Notes: generated from the letters alone by a model not told the origin. A DNA stretch of 64,000 nucleotides from Erythroxylum novogranatense (GCA_029891385.1 CM057228.1:52415783-52479782); one strand, 5' to 3'; counted from the stretch's first letter, positions 35,068-48,006 are shown. Made by a program: numbers and translations.

Positions 35068-36035
35068 ATTTCCACAACCAATCCTTTCTTTGGGCTATGG
35101 TTGTAGGTAAGATATTAATGTCCACATGAAAGGTGGGAAGTGGCAAGTGCCAACCCGGATAAAAAAATAGGATGGGACCTTATATTTACACAATATTATC
35201 AGAACATGTGGGGAAAAAAAATAAAGTCCAAACAGAACCATAAAAGACAAAAGTGAGAATCAACATATAAGGTGCACTATAAGAACATAAATATTTCAAA
35301 TATGTATTCTATGATATCATGTTTAGTGGAAATTTTACTCCCAAGACTAAACGTATCATGCACTAAAAATTTATCGTGGTAATGAAAAAGAGAACGATAA
35401 ATTCAGAGCAAATAAATTATTACGTACTTTCATAATTTTATTTGGAGAAGAAGTACACACTTTCATTTATATTTGTCCACACATATGAGTCGAAAGACAA
35501 TTATTCGGAAGGATTAATTTCTAAAGGTAAGAAGACTAGTACTAACGATATACAATGAAGAAAAGACAGGCAGTTCCAAGTCAAAACACTCACTATTTCG
35601 TCTTCTAGATATCAGACCCACCATAAGCCGAAAGCACCAAGTCAAACGGTTCACACAAGCGTGACCTACTTGGGTTTTTTCCAAAACAATCCTTTTGGTT
35701 GAAAAGTTTCTTCTTCGATCGGCATGAAAAATCCAAGTCAAACGGTTCACGCAAGCGTGGCCTACTTGGGTTTTTTTCCAAAGCAATCCTTTTGGTCGAA
35801 AAGTTTCTCCTTCGCTTTCACCTTTCCGTCGTTTATATCAGCAAGTTGCAATTGTTGATTGTTCTCAAATAACTAGCTAGTGTGGATCGACTTGTGGAAA
35901 CTTTTCCTTCACATAATTGTATATTGTCTTGTATGCAGTTTGGTCCCCTTCATCCGAATTGGCACTTGCCACCTTTCATATGGACATTAATATTTTACCT
36001 ACCTAAATAACTCAAAGAGAGGATTGTTCTTGGAA
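35068..36035. repeat. Large inverted repeat, arms about 100 bp
   Basis: The left arm (35068-35180) and right arm (35942-36035) are inverted copies. The left holds TTAATGTCCACATGAAAGGTG and TGGCAAGTGCCAA; the right holds TTGGCACTTGCCACC and TTTCATATGGACATTAATA. The arms enclose about 760 bp with no transposase. The arrangement looks like a foldback or a MITE-like element, though a TSD was not found. Confidence 0.6.
35639..35815. repeat. 96-bp tandem duplication
   Basis: GTCAAACGGTTCACACAAGC at 35641 recurs at 35737 (with one change), and the identity continues through CCTACTTGGGTTTTTTCC, so the unit is 96 bp and occurs about 1.8 times. Each unit holds TTGAC, a W-box-like core, on the minus strand. 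A minus-strand frame (35514-35786) is open through both units but has no other support. Confidence 0.8.
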
Positions 36036-37157
36036 ATCTAACCATGCTTCATTTTTTAACGAATTCTCCTTATCTCATGTATTTTAGCGGTTTTGTATAT
36101 TAGATTTAAATACTAAATTTGTCTTTTGTTATTATAAGATGTTTATTTATCCATACAAAAGACTCGTCAATCCATACATTTATGACTATTAAAAAGTAAT
36201 TAGCCTTAGTGTATTCTTAAATTTATTATCATAAATTGTTTTTTTAATTTTGTACTAAAAGTAAAAATTTTAAAATTTATATAGTTCAGTCAAGTATATG
36301 ATTATGACCCAAGAAAGAAATAGATTTCTTTTATTACTATAAAAAGAAGATACAATAGATGACTGGAACTTATTAGTGTGCTAAATGCTCTACTTTATAA
36401 AGCTTTGTCAAGTTATTTATAGCTTATGATTATATATAAGAAATTTAATTAAAATAAGAAGTTATTTTTCCAGAAGCCTAAGGTTACTAACCCTAAAACT
36501 CTAATTTTACGTGTCTTTGAATATCATATTATTACGAGTTTGGCGTCTATCTATTTCATAATTGACAATGATATCAATTTTATTTATGACTTAAAATTTT
36601 CTATGATTAGTATGAGACTGAGTAGAAAGGTACCTAAAAGCATTGAAGGTTGCTCGGCAGAATTAACATGTGAAAGACCTTGCTAAATCTTGTCTCCGAG
36701 AAGCATATTGGCAAAAAGTTCGCACGAGTTTTGCAGTAAATTAAAGAGTCTTGCACGAGTTTGGAAATATGCCGGTTCAAAGATATGGTGGGCAGTCAAT
36801 TCCAACTGTTGGGAAGTCCACTTATGAAATGTTTATGGTTGTCAGCTAAGATCCATCCCTTTTTTTGCTTTTTTTCTGTTCAAGAATGGTCCCAAGTATG
36901 GGTTGTGTTGTTGAGTCAGCAACTACTCATGGAAGGTCCAAAGTAGACAAAGCGTGCGAGTGCGTTAGAGGATGGGCGATACGTTACGGCTTCCTGGTCC
37001 TCCTGGAGCCACCGTAGTTAGACTCAAAGCAAAGGCAAAAGCTAAGCCCTCGATTACTTTTCGTTTTTACGTGAAAATGAGAAACTCAGAACTAAATTAT
37101 TAGCAAAGGTTATTAAAGACACTCATATATAAGTTTGTAGTGAAAGGTAACTACGCT
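36036..37157. other. Unassigned AT-rich sequence
   Basis: I found no gene. The stretch at about 36880-37030 is less AT-rich and locally open (36761-36946, plus) but has no recognisable domain or splice pattern that I could defend. Confidence 0.4.
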
Positions 37158-38610
37158 TTTTTTTAAAATAAAATAAATTATATTAACATAGCAAAAGCTA
37201 TTACATAAACATTATAATGAATTATATCATCTGCAACAAAAATAGGCTAACAACAGATAGCATTATAACAACCAGTTCTCTTTGATCAGTTCTTACCATG
37301 CTTAGTACACCTTATGATAAGATTCAAAGTCTCCTTTTATTCAAATGTGTACCTAGGTGGTTGTAACATAACCATAAGTCTGCTCCAAATTGTTTTACTG
37401 TAATTACATTTAAAGAATAAGTGGTTCCTGCTCTAATTCGTCTGCTTGCAAAGGAAACATATGGGATCGTATATCCCCAAACTACTTGTCTTTGGTTCTG
37501 AGCCTTTTTTTTAATCACTAACCAAGTGAAAACAACATCTTTGTAGTTTAAAGCTTGCTTCCAAATGACGTCAACCTAGGGACCACTTCAAGATTATTAA
37601 CCAGTATCTTATAAAAACTGTTGTTGATAAAGGTACCCTTGGAATGGGGAGTCCAGATGATGTTGTCCTTCCTCAAACCTACAGGGATGTTTGACAAGTA
37701 ATTTGCTATTAAGTGGAATCCTCTGAAGTTTCCAACCCACTTGCCCTTTTGGATGAGCAAAGTCACTCTAGCATTGGAAGGGATTCAATTTTTGACTCGA
37801 GAAAGATCTGTTCTTTGAATGAGAGGACTATAATTGGTCCAGTTATCAAACCAGAGCCATATATCCTCTCTATCACCCAACCTATGTCTCTCAAACTAAG
37901 CATGTCATTAAATATCCATGAGAAGTTCCTTTAATTGTCCAGCTGCCAGAAATTATGACTTCTAAGATGGTATTCATTAACCTATTTAATCCACAATTCT
38001 TTTTTTGTAGTCTCTAAATCCTCTTACAAAGCATTCCTTTTTACATTTGAGCAATAGGAACGATCCCAAGCTACCTTGCCTCTTTGGGATAGTGATATCA
38101 CATCATTTCACCTTGGCCTGCTTACCATTCTCAGTTTTATTTAAAACTAAAAATTATGAGAGTCAATTTGGTTGCAATGGAAAAAAACTGATTTTTCCAG
38201 GCATTAATTCTATCTTTAAGCTTGTCAATTAAGGGAATAAAGTCAGAGAATTTAGGCTTACTAGTAGTGATTAGGACTCCTAGATATTTCAAAGGGGGGA
38301 GTGCAAATCAAAACCGACCATGCAATTGATCTGCTCTTGATTTCTGACATTTGAGCAAATATATAATCTACTTTTCTCCATATTAACTTTCAATCCAGGC
38401 CAACCAGAGAAAATATGCAACATGTTCAACATCATTCGGATTGAATGAGTTATTTGCCTTATAAAGGAGTATTAAGTCATTGGTATAGATCAAATGGGAT
38501 AGTCTAAGTTCTCTGCACTTGTAATGATACTAAAATCGGGCATTGTAATCCACAAGTTTTGATGTAAGTCTAGAAAAACCTTACATAGCTAAAGAGAATA
38601 GGTAAGGGGA
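37158..38610 (-). pseudogene. LINE 1, 3' part: RT C-terminus, zf-RVT domain, poly(A)
   Basis: At 38610 the minus strand enters the RT motif SPYLF and continues as LSHLIYTNDLILLYK, where the FADD-type catalytic box has become YTND. Further down come IIWTPHSKGTF (about 37660) and a zinc-binding-like tail (37518-37324), matching the zf-RVT region of plant LINEs. It ends in an A-run (eight A on the minus strand) at about 37158, the expected LINE tail. Stops and shifts are frequent. The 5' part lies at 49031-50425, beyond the CACTA insertion. Confidence 0.82.
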
Positions 38611-39010
38611 CACTACAAGAAAACTCACGTTCTCCGACGGAATATTCCCTCGAAGAAACGGACAATTTCGTCGGCAATTATTTTTGTCGACGGAACGCGA
38701 CGACAAAAGAAATCGTCGTAAACATGGCTGTCGTTATTACTTACCGACGGAACAAGACCGTCGGTGTATTGTCAACGGAACACCGACGGACATTAATTAA
38801 AAATTGCGTCGGTGGAATTAATATATCACCGACGGAATATGTTCGTCGGTATAATTTAGGGAAGGAACCACCGTCGCTACGTTTCGGAAGTAAGTAATAA
38901 CCTTAACGATGGAAATATAATTTGTCGGACAATGTGCCGACGGAATGTAACATTCCGTCGGTGAAGGTAATTAAATATACCAACGGAATTGTGTATTCTG
39001 TCGGTGTTAT
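38611..39010. repeat. CACTA subterminal repeat region, left (3') end
   Basis: About twelve copies of CCGACGGA or its complement CCGTCGGT in both orientations follow the TIR, for example near 38634, 38743, 38758, 38783, 38829, 38937 and 38956. In En/Spm elements, TNPA binds short subterminal motifs; by analogy these are the likely binding sites. Confidence 0.85.
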
Positions 39011-39033
39011 AAAATTGGTATAAAACATTAGGT

Positions 39034-39185
39034 TGTACATAATTGGACATCCACACATCAACCAGTACATCAAAGGTTTAAATAATGTCAATTGTTATAC
39101 AATTGGATGTACATAATTGGACATCCACACATCAACCAGTACATCAAAGGTATAAATAATGTCAATTGTTATACAATTGGATATA
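39034..39185. repeat. 74-bp tandem duplication
   Basis: TGTACATAATTGGACATCC starts at 39034 and again at 39108, with the whole intervening unit repeated nearly exactly. It lies between the subterminal repeats and the end of the TNPA-like gene. Confidence 0.85.
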
Positions 39186-39244
39186 AACACAGCAAAGGAT
39201 CCATAATTGTTATGTTTGTACCTTAAAATAATGAGTTCGATTAT

Positions 39245-40470
39245 CTATTGTTGTGGTGATCGTGGGTGGTCCTCTGTAGAACTTCTCTTCGACTGTTCGA
39301 ACGGTGGTCGCAACTGAGCTATCTGCATAATCTCTTCTCTCATCTTCGCCACCTGTTCTCTCATCTGTAGCTCCATCTGCTCCCTGAGGGAAAGCTCCAT
39401 CTGCTCCCTGATTCATTGCTCCATCTGCTCCTTGATTCGCTACTCCTGCTCCCTCATCCGTTGTTCTTCCCGCTCTGTCTGCTCCTCTTCCAAATGAGTT
39501 ATCTTGTCCATTAATGTTTGTACTGTGGCCCGAAGCTCGATGACTTCATTGTTGTTCGATGGCCTTGTGGACGCTGCTGTACTAGACATAGAAGATTGGG
39601 AATAAAATGAGTTCCCAAACGAACCTAGACCAAAAATCTTGCCACGACGATCCCTACCACCCACGGCCTCAAAATACGTCTGAGACACGTCTACAGGTTG
39701 TTCCTCCTGCGACTGTAGCTCAAGGGTTTGTTGTAATCGGTCCTATAAGGTATGTGAAGTAAACATTAAGAAGAAGGACGGGAGCAGTATTTAGAAATGT
39801 ATAAAATGCAATAATTGGACATACATTCAGCTCTCGACAGGGGTTGTTGATGAAGGTTAGACCGTCATGCTTCTTCGTGTGAGTGTGCACAAATAACTGA
39901 AGGAGGTTAGGCTTGGTGCCCAATGACTTCTCCTATATGAGAAAGACTAAAATGTCAGATGTGAACTAGAAATCGTTTAAACGTCGGCAGAGGTTCAAAA
40001 AGTTGTATGATATTCGCCTCCTGTTAGACAAAGAAAATAACTCAACACAGCCATAAGTGGCACCAGACATTTAGACCATTATCATTATCCATAATACAAC
40101 GAAGCTAACTATCGACAAAAATAATGTAAAGTGTAGATACTTACAAGTCTGTCTACATGCTCTTGGTGAGTTATTGACCCTCCCGTATGTACGGGAAGAC
40201 TCTGTTGACCTGGGCCTCCACGTCTGTTAGCCGAGTTACGTCCTGAGATGGACATTGCTGCAGGTGATGCCCAATACGCCAGCCAACGACCCCAAATATC
40301 CTCCGAAATAAAGCGGGGTCGTGCACCAGCCTTGTTTATCGCGTTAATGAAGTCGCGATAACGTGTACGAGCCCGCCTCTCCCAGAATTTGTATATGCTC
40401 CCGTCCAACATAGCGTCCCAGAAAAATGCTTTCTGATAAAAGAATTAAAAAAATATGTTAGTTAATGTAA

Positions 40471-40506
<36 letters not shown>

Positions 40507-41062
40507 TGACACAATATATATATATTAAATAAAAAAATAGAAATAATTATTGTACCTTGAACTCATGAAAGTACAATTGTTTTGTAGCTGCAGTGATATT
40601 CTTCCACGTATATCCATCGGATTCAATCCTTTCCTTAAAAGTGGAGGTCATATGCCTGGAAACCTTTCTAGATTGTACGAACCTAAAACAAGAAGTTATT
40701 GTAGTGTACAAATGGACCGAAAAGCCTAAGGCTTAATATACTAGAAACAGTGTTTAATCCTATAGCCATACTTACTGGTCATTGATGACAGTGATATACT
40801 TTCGACCATCATCTCCTACAGATCCAGGCTGGCGGGCATGTCCTCCATCCCCTATTGTGGAATTGGATTATATATGAGTTGGCGTGGGGGATGGTGTGGC
40901 ATTAGTAGTAGCAGGTGATGGCTCATCTGGAACGGGAGAATGTGTAGGAGAAGCTGAGTCAATGCGAGTCGTAGACTATGACGATCCACCTTCACATGGC
41001 TGCCCGCCGAACATCCCTCTAATCCTCGGCCGCATAACCTCACGTGGTCGCTTAGGTCCCAT
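39245..41062 (-). pseudogene. TNPA-like transposase gene of the CACTA element, five predicted exons
   Basis: Predicted exons are 41062-40776, 40682-40556, 40432-40145, 39932-39825 and 39742-39245, with GT-AG introns of 93, 123, 212 and 82 bp, all in frame. Exon 2 reads KVSRHMTSTFKERI; exon 3 holds FWERRARTRYRDFINAINKA and GGSITHQEHVDRL. These are typical of the plant transposase Ptta/En/Spm family (PF03004). Exon 5 has DVSQTYFEAVGGRDRRGKI and then a coiled coil with repeated REQME units. Exon 1 has two in-frame stops and exon 5 has two, so the gene is dead but otherwise well kept. TNPA-type proteins bind the subterminal repeats. Confidence 0.85.
40470..40503. repeat. (TA)n microsatellite in a TNPA intron
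   Basis: A run of about seventeen TA units lies in the predicted second intron (40433-40555). Confidence 0.9.
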
Positions 41063-42125
41063 ATTAATGAATGAAATACAATATTTATCGAATTTTGTAC
41101 AAATATAACAATCTTAAGAGCAATTGTTTACACAAGTTATTAACATATAAGCCAATGACATTGAAAATTTGCAGTTAAGTTAACAACAACAAATCAACAT
41201 CAACAATTATATAATTATGACTGTGTTTACCAAATTCAAACAGATACAACAATAAACATCTTTTAAGCTTTGTCGAACTATGTAATGCATGAGAAAATTA
41301 TTTTGTCGGATTCCATGTGACATGAGAGTCGGTAAAAGTAAATGAGCCCCCGACATCTGGATTTCTGAGAAGCGTCCTGGCACGTTCAAACGAAGCTCGG
41401 GAAACAGTTAGACTTCCCCCACCCGGTGAAAGGCTTTGGACACCTTCTCTCAATAACGTTTTGGCTATAGCCATACTTGATGCGAAAATTGTAAATATGT
41501 CGTCGCTCTTGGTGTGGAAGACGAATTGTCCAGATGAACTACTACAAGGGGGAACAGTTACACCTAAAATAGGGAAGAACATATATTCACATTTGATTCC
41601 GTGCGATTAGACCACCGTCACACAAAGCGAAACTGGATATGGTAACATAAGTGATTGTCCAGACCCAGTATGAGCAATTGACGAATCTTTCACAATAACT
41701 GATTTGCCATATCGTTCATATGCCGTCGTGTCATGGCTCTGGCCAGCTCTGGCACTCATTTCTTCGTTGAGAATACAGGAAGCTTAGAGCAACATGAAGT
41801 GCAAACCATCAAATGACTATTATGTCATGGGCACTTCAACTAAGGAAATGAGATGTACAGAATTTAAACAGAGATGTAATAATCATAGGAAACACCTTCA
41901 AGTAGAAGATCGGTCATGGATGGCAAACGAATCTGAGTGTTTTTCACAACACTGTTTCCTGCATTGGTGATTCCCTGGGACAGACAAATTTGCCACATTC
42001 CTCCCAACGGTAAGAATTATTACCGTCGGGAACCATTCGCCACATCGACATCCCTTGAATAAGAATTGCAATGATTAAAAGGAATAATGTTTTATGTGTT
42101 GAAAATAGCCTATTACAAACATAAA
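41063..42125. other. Spacer between TNP2 and TNPA
   Basis: About 1 kb holds no domain I recognise. A 94-codon minus-strand frame at 41298-41582 could be an exon of either gene or chance. The TNPA leader and promoter should lie here if the genes are transcribed separately. Confidence 0.4.
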
Positions 42126-45100
42126 TTAATTGCTATCAGAACTTAAATGTAAATTACAATCATCTTCCTCGTCGGAAGAATAAGAATCAAACGCTTCCTC
42201 TTGTTCAGACCCATTGCTACCCTCGTCAGACTCTGCATTTGAAATATCAACATAAGCGTTAGAAGGATCGTGCAAAGGTTCCGTCTCGTCACACGTTGCT
42301 GTTTCATTGATAGAAGCCACGTCTTCTTGAAACGCTTCACTGTCATTTCTCTGCTCTTCGTTTCTATGGGATTCAAACACTCCCCTATGTTTAACTTTGC
42401 ACACCGCTAACCAATCCTGTTTATCACGTCATAAGCTTGGAAAAGGGACATAACAAACCTGTCTTGCTTGCATAGCCAAGATGAAAGGTTCAAATTGTCT
42501 CAATCGTCTGCGGACGTTAATTTTAACCACATTGTATCGGCTATGCACTTTTGTTCCAACGTTTGGTGTCGGGTCATACCACTCACATTTAAATATCACA
42601 CATCGCTTAATTGGCAACGCAGGGTACTCAACTTCAAGTATTTCAATTATTTTCCCATAATAGTCCATCAATTCTCCCTGTATCGAAACACCACTGTTTA
42701 TACATGCCATGCTATGTCCATGCGACTCTGTATGATATTTATATCCATTCACGAAATAAACCGGATACGAGTAAACAGTTCGCAGAGGTCCCTTCGCAAG
42801 ATCAGAAATGAACTTGTTATGTATTGGATTTTCGGCGGCCTATGTAACAGGAAGTAGCAAAGGAAATAGTATAATGTCATCGGAACATTTCAACGTGGTA
42901 GGTAACAATAGGAATAGTTTAAAGTGAGAACTTACATATCGCATGAACCATCGAGGAAATTGTTGTCCAACTTCGTTATTCATGTCATCCTGTGTGATAC
43001 CAGGCATTATCTCGTGCAACAATGCCTCGTATACGCTGCATATGACATGACACCAATCAATAACGTTCAACACACTAATACCTGCAATTGAGCATATCAG
43101 TTGTGCAACTCACTGTACGAATGGAAGAACCTCCTGACAGTTCAATAAAATGTACTCATGTGCAGCATCAATTTCCTCCTCTATTAGCATTCGTCTTGTT
43201 GCATGTCCAGAGGTTCGTCCTGGATATGTAAAAATTGACAAGTTCCCATCCGCACCACTTGTCCCTCACCCATCGTTGTTACGAGGAACTTGTCTCGCTC
43301 TTGTACGCACATGAGGCTCAAAATAATGTCCACAAAACGTACTAGCTTCCTCAACTAAATAAGTATTACATATGGAGCCCTCAACTCTAGCTTTGTTTTT
43401 CACATTTTTTTCAAATGATGTAAATACCTATAATAAAGCAACTGGTTATTACAATATTTGGTTGAAACAACATGTACAAATGGGTAAGGATATGATAGTA
43501 CTGGAGTTACCTTTCAAATGGATACATCCATCGATATTGGACTGGACCGGCTAGTTTTGCTTCATGTGGTAAATGCACCAGTAGATGCTCCATGCAGTCA
43601 AATAAGCTAGGAGGAAAAATCCCTTCTAATTTGCACAAAATAACTGGAATTTCATTCTCTAGTTTTTGCAATTCATGAAAGTTGATTTCAGACGATGTTA
43701 AGCTTTTGAAAAACAAGATCAACTCCGTTAATGGTTCCCATACTTTAGAAGGTAGCAACTCGCGAAAGGCAATTGGAATTAGCCTTTGCATAAAAACATG
43801 ACAATCATGACTTTTCATCCCAAATAATTTCTACTTCCTCATATCTACACACCTAGATAGGTTTGAAACATAACCATCAGGAAACTTTAGTCCTTTCAAC
43901 TATTCACACAAACGCTCCTTTGGTTGCTTGCCCAAAGTGTAACATGCTTTCGGATATTTACCGGTACGAACATCTTTATGTAATTCATGTCTTCTACAGA
44001 GCAGTTGCAAATCAACTCTGGATTTGGCATTGTCTTTTGTCCTCCCTTCAATGTTCATAATGGTATTGAACAAGTTGTCAAACATGTTTTTCTCAATATG
44101 CATCACGTCCAGATTATGTCGTACCATATTTGTTTTCCAATATTGTAAATCCCAAAATATGCTTTGTTTTTGCCAATCAAAGTTTTGACTGATGCTTCTA
44201 TTTACTTCATCGGTGTCAAATTCATTTACTTTAAGCAAGCCCAATGCCTCAATCTCTTGCAAAATCTCAACACCACATTTTAGAGGTGGAGGTGATTGTT
44301 TCACAATCCTATTTTTAAAGAACTTATATTTGTTGTGCCTAAACGGATGATCCGGAGGAAGGAATTTTCTGTGATTGTCAAACTAACTAATTTTGCCACC
44401 GGTTGGAAGATAAAACGCATCTGAATCATTGCCGCAATGAGGGCACACCAAATTCCTAGCTGTACTCCAACCAGATAATATGGCCAAAGCCGGGAAGTCA
44501 CTAACCGTCCACATTAAAGCTGCTCTCATAACAAAATTCTGTTTCAGAGATACATCATATGTTTGCACACCAGTTTCCCAAAGATGCTGCAATTCCAATA
44601 TTAGCGATTGTAAGTAAACATCTATTTTCTGCTTAGGATTTATTGGTCCTGGGACAATAACTGTAAGGAACATGTAAGCCTCTTTCAAACACATCCACGG
44701 AGGCAAATTATAAGGAGTAATTATCACCGTCCAAGATGAATATTGCTGCCCGGATTGACCGAAAGGTTGGAATCCATCAGTCGACAATCCCAACCGCACA
44801 TTCTGACTTTCAACTGCAAAGTGCACATGGGTGTCATTGAAATGCTTCCATGCCAGTGCATCTGATGGATGACGCATAACTCCATCTTCCTGATCGTGTT
44901 CAGCATGCCATCTTATGTGACATGCAGTCACATCAGATGCATAAAGTCTCTGCAGTCTCGGGGTTAGCGGGAAATAATACATCCGCTTCCATAGAACTAA
45001 TTTCTGTTTCATTGCACGCTTTCTTGGCTTAAACCTCGATTGACCACAAAATTTGCACTCATTTAAGTTCACATCATCTCCCCAGTACAACATACACCCC

Positions 45101-45812
45101 AACCGACAGCAATCAATTTTTTCCACTGGCAAACCAAGACCCCGAATCAGTTTCTTCATATTGTAAAAACTGTCAACCATTGAATGATCAGTGGGTAATG
45201 ATTCAGTATACCACTCCAGAATGTTATCAAAACTACGATCCGATATGTATCCTTCACTCTTTACGTTCAAAATTCGCGCAATTGAAGAAAATTGCGTAAT
45301 TTTCTGGCAACCGGGCCACAATTCTCGGTCAACAGACTAGAGTAAGTGAAAAAAAATTCGTGCTTCTGTGTTTGGTTCTTCTTCAATACTTACCCTATTT
45401 GTCCCAAAGGTACAACCGACCCCATCAAAGACCATTTTCCTATACGAGTTTTCAGTTCCATGAACAAAATTCCCGCATGTTCCAACCTCCCCTTATACTC
45501 ATTTACATTGTCAGACATTTGTGGTTCATTCCCGCTTGAGGTGCTACAAATTAACGATTCGCCATGTCGTGTCCACTCAAAATAATTGGGCACAAACCCT
45601 TTTCTCAGCAAATGCAACTTAACTTCATCAAGAGTAAGGAAACATTTGTGCTTGCACTTGCTACATGGACATCTGATCTTTTGTCCATCCATATATGCAG
45701 GTTGAGAGCATGCATAATGAATAAAACTGTCAACTTCATGCACGAATTCAGGATTAATGAAGCCATCAGCGGTTAATCGTCTATACATCCAAGCTCTATC
45801 CCCGAAGCTCAT
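42126..45812 (-). pseudogene. TNP2-like transposase gene of the CACTA element
   Basis: The gene starts MSFGDRAWMYRR at 45812. The first part has the Cys-rich IRCPCSKCKH block of the transposase-associated domain (PF13963-like). The Transposase_21 core (PF02992-like) follows: ELWPGCQKITQF, DVTACHIRWH, LGLSTDGFQPF, DVSLKQNFVMRAALMWTVSD and NLDVMHIEKN. DUF4218-like sequence holds MKSHDCHVFMQRLIPIAFR. Introns are predicted at 43428-43510, 43036-43113 and 42840-42935 (all GT-AG). Exon 4 is DUF4216-like (RCVIFKCEWYDP) with an acidic tail. Lesions are a TAG at about 45339, a TAG near 44390, a frameshift near 45420, one in an A-run near 43405, and a TGA in the PSLRRD region near 42430. Roles are known from En/Spm: TNP2 is the endonuclease that acts with TNPA. 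Confidence 0.9.
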
Positions 45813-47330
45813 AGCTGGGATACTGTTAATTTCAACCCATCAATCCATTGTCAGTATCATTCATGTATGCCACATATAACAAGGTAGGTCAGTATCATTA
45901 ATTGTTATACAGGGATCCTACTGAAAATTCGGCAGCATTTTCCCTATCACATAATCATCCCCCTCTTACACATAAGAGAGCCCTCTGCATGTGAAAATAC
46001 ACTTCTATATTTGACAAGTAAACTCACAACTAATCTCTAAACTACATGTCCATACATTGCATTGTCAATAACTCATGTTACGTATTAAGAATTAAACATT
46101 AAACTCAAATCAATTCACAACCATACATAATTTTCTTATTACTTCAAATTATATTACCAATTATGCTAAAGTTACCACAATTGAAGTTAAAGTATAGTTG
46201 TCATTTCAATACCTGCGTAGGCTTCTGTTCACGTTCCTCGAAAGTATAAATACTGGGGAGAATAGAGTTCCTACAACCAACAAAATCAAATTGTGTCTTA
46301 TCATATTGAGGGGTCCTAGCATTTGTCACAGAAGTTCATACGATTGATTCAAATGAAGGAGGAATAAGGCAATTATAAAATAAGTAGTTGTAATTTTGCT
46401 CTACTCGATGAATAAAGACATAATTGGTTATCATAATATATTCTTTATTTTGAATACTTCTTAAAAACCTACAGATAGAGTAAAGCTGGCTCTTGACATA
46501 TTATTTCTTAAATTAGATCAAAGTATGTCAAGATACTTATGGGATGATTTCTTAGAATATAATAAAAACAATAATTGGCTAAAGTTTTAGAGGGCTATAT
46601 AATTAAATTATTAGTTACTCTTAAGTGTAATCTGAATTGTAAGAGATTAATTGCTTTTGATGGAAAATAATGCACTAAAAGAAGTTGGACATATTTCTTT
46701 ATTTTAGTGGGTATTTCTATTCAAAGCATATTTCGTGAGGATTTTTGATTTTGTACAATACATACTTATTATGGATATTTGTCACCATTTAGGAAATTTT
46801 GGTAACTTTATATTTATGATGAGTGCAAAATTGATGATATTCATTTTAATTTGTTGAATCCATATTGATGTTATTGTCATACTTTTGGATTTTTAGCAAC
46901 TAATTTTGTACATTTTATACATCTTATTTTGTGTTGGTTGTGTATAATTAGTTTGACTATACATATTGATGTAAAAGTATTATGATATGAATATGTTTTT
47001 CAAGTGAGAGATGTTAATTAATTAATATGAACCAAAATAATCTTATAAAATTAACATATTACTATGTGCATGTGACACTTAAACCATTAATGGTATATAC
47101 ATTATATGGCTTATCATATTATGGACTCCTGGGTCTATGAACTAATCTTACCTAAGCTTACTCATTTGGCTTATAGCTCATTACAAATTATATCTTATCC
47201 TAATTGATATTTTCTTTATGTATTCTAGCTTATGGGCAAGTTAGGAGTTACATGGTGGTATATATAAGAGAATGGTAAACAGGATTCAAAAAGCCATTAT
47301 TTTCTTCTTCATTGTGTTGATAATAATAAA
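45813..47330. other. CACTA 5' region, unassigned
   Basis: AT-rich sequence without a defended gene lies upstream of the TNP2 start on the minus strand. The TNP2 leader intron or intergenic sequence probably occupies it, because a leader exon with a good donor lies at 48472-48640. Confidence 0.4.
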
Positions 47331-47351
47331 ATTATTAATAAAATTAATAAA

Positions 47352-47532
47352 ATAAAAATAATATTATTATTATTATTTTTATTATATTATTATTATTATT
47401 ATGTAAAAAGAAAAATAAATTTTCGATCAGGCTCGTGAGGGCGAGGGCGAGCCCTCGCGAGTCTGACGTCCGATTCTTTTTTTATTTTTACATAATATAG
47501 TTTTATTATTATTATTTTGAAATTATATATGG

Positions 47533-47600
<68 letters not shown>

Positions 47601-47621
47601 CATCATCATCATCATCATCCT
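47352..47621. repeat. (ATT)n and (ATC)n microsatellites around a foldback
   Basis: ATT-rich runs at about 47352-47400 and 47531-47600, the latter changing into CATCATCAT to 47621, flank a GC-rich foldback. The same ATT/ATC combination appears in the opposite orientation in the MITE at 50690-51385. Confidence 0.85.
47398..47496. repeat. GC-rich foldback (99 bp) inside the CACTA element
   Basis: The segment is an imperfect palindrome. Its outer arms are ATTATGTAAAAA and the complement TTTTTACATAAT; its inner arms are CTCGTGAGGGC and GCCCTCGCGAG, centred near 47448. The GC-rich inner part stands out sharply from ATT repeats on both sides. It could be a very short foldback element or a hairpin-forming insertion. 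Confidence 0.75.
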
Positions 47622-47639
47622 TTGGTATGATAATAATAA

Positions 47640-48006
47640 TATAAACTTTATATAAACTTCAAAATAAATTATTTTAATTAATTAAATTTATTTTAATATC
47701 TTATATAATATTCATTAGTAAATTATTAATTAAATGAAATAAAACATTTCAAAATTAACTTTTATCTAAAACTTAATATTTATTTAAATTATTTTAATAA
47801 AATAATTTAATAACTATAATTTAAATTTATATAATTTGAAAATAATTTAATAATATATATTTTATTAACAGAGATAACTAATAATGTATATTATATAAAC
47901 TTAAAATAAATTATTTTAATTTATTAAATTTATTATAATCTCTTATATAATATTTATTAATAAATTATTAATTAAATAAAAATAAACTTTTTATCTAAAA
48001 CTTAAA
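47640..48006. repeat. AT-rich tandem repeat, period about 242 bp
   Basis: A block beginning ATAAACTTCAAAATAAATTA at about 47651 and ending TTTATCTAAAACTTAA (about 47775) recurs from about 47893 to 48006 with small changes. The TTATCTAAAAC ending appears once more just before the hairpin array, so the array sits at the edge of a third, partial copy. Confidence 0.7.

Noticed and set aside
35514..35786. 90-codon minus-strand ORF with repeated KTQVGHACVNRLTW
   Set aside because: The repetition reflects the DNA duplication of 96 bp, a multiple of three. No homologous family is recognised.
45337..45393. Apparent 57-bp GT-AG intron in the TNP2 gene
   Set aside because: The segment itself encodes EEEPNTEARIFFHLL, a normal part of the TNP2 N-terminus, so it is coding with a frameshift upstream and a stop inside.
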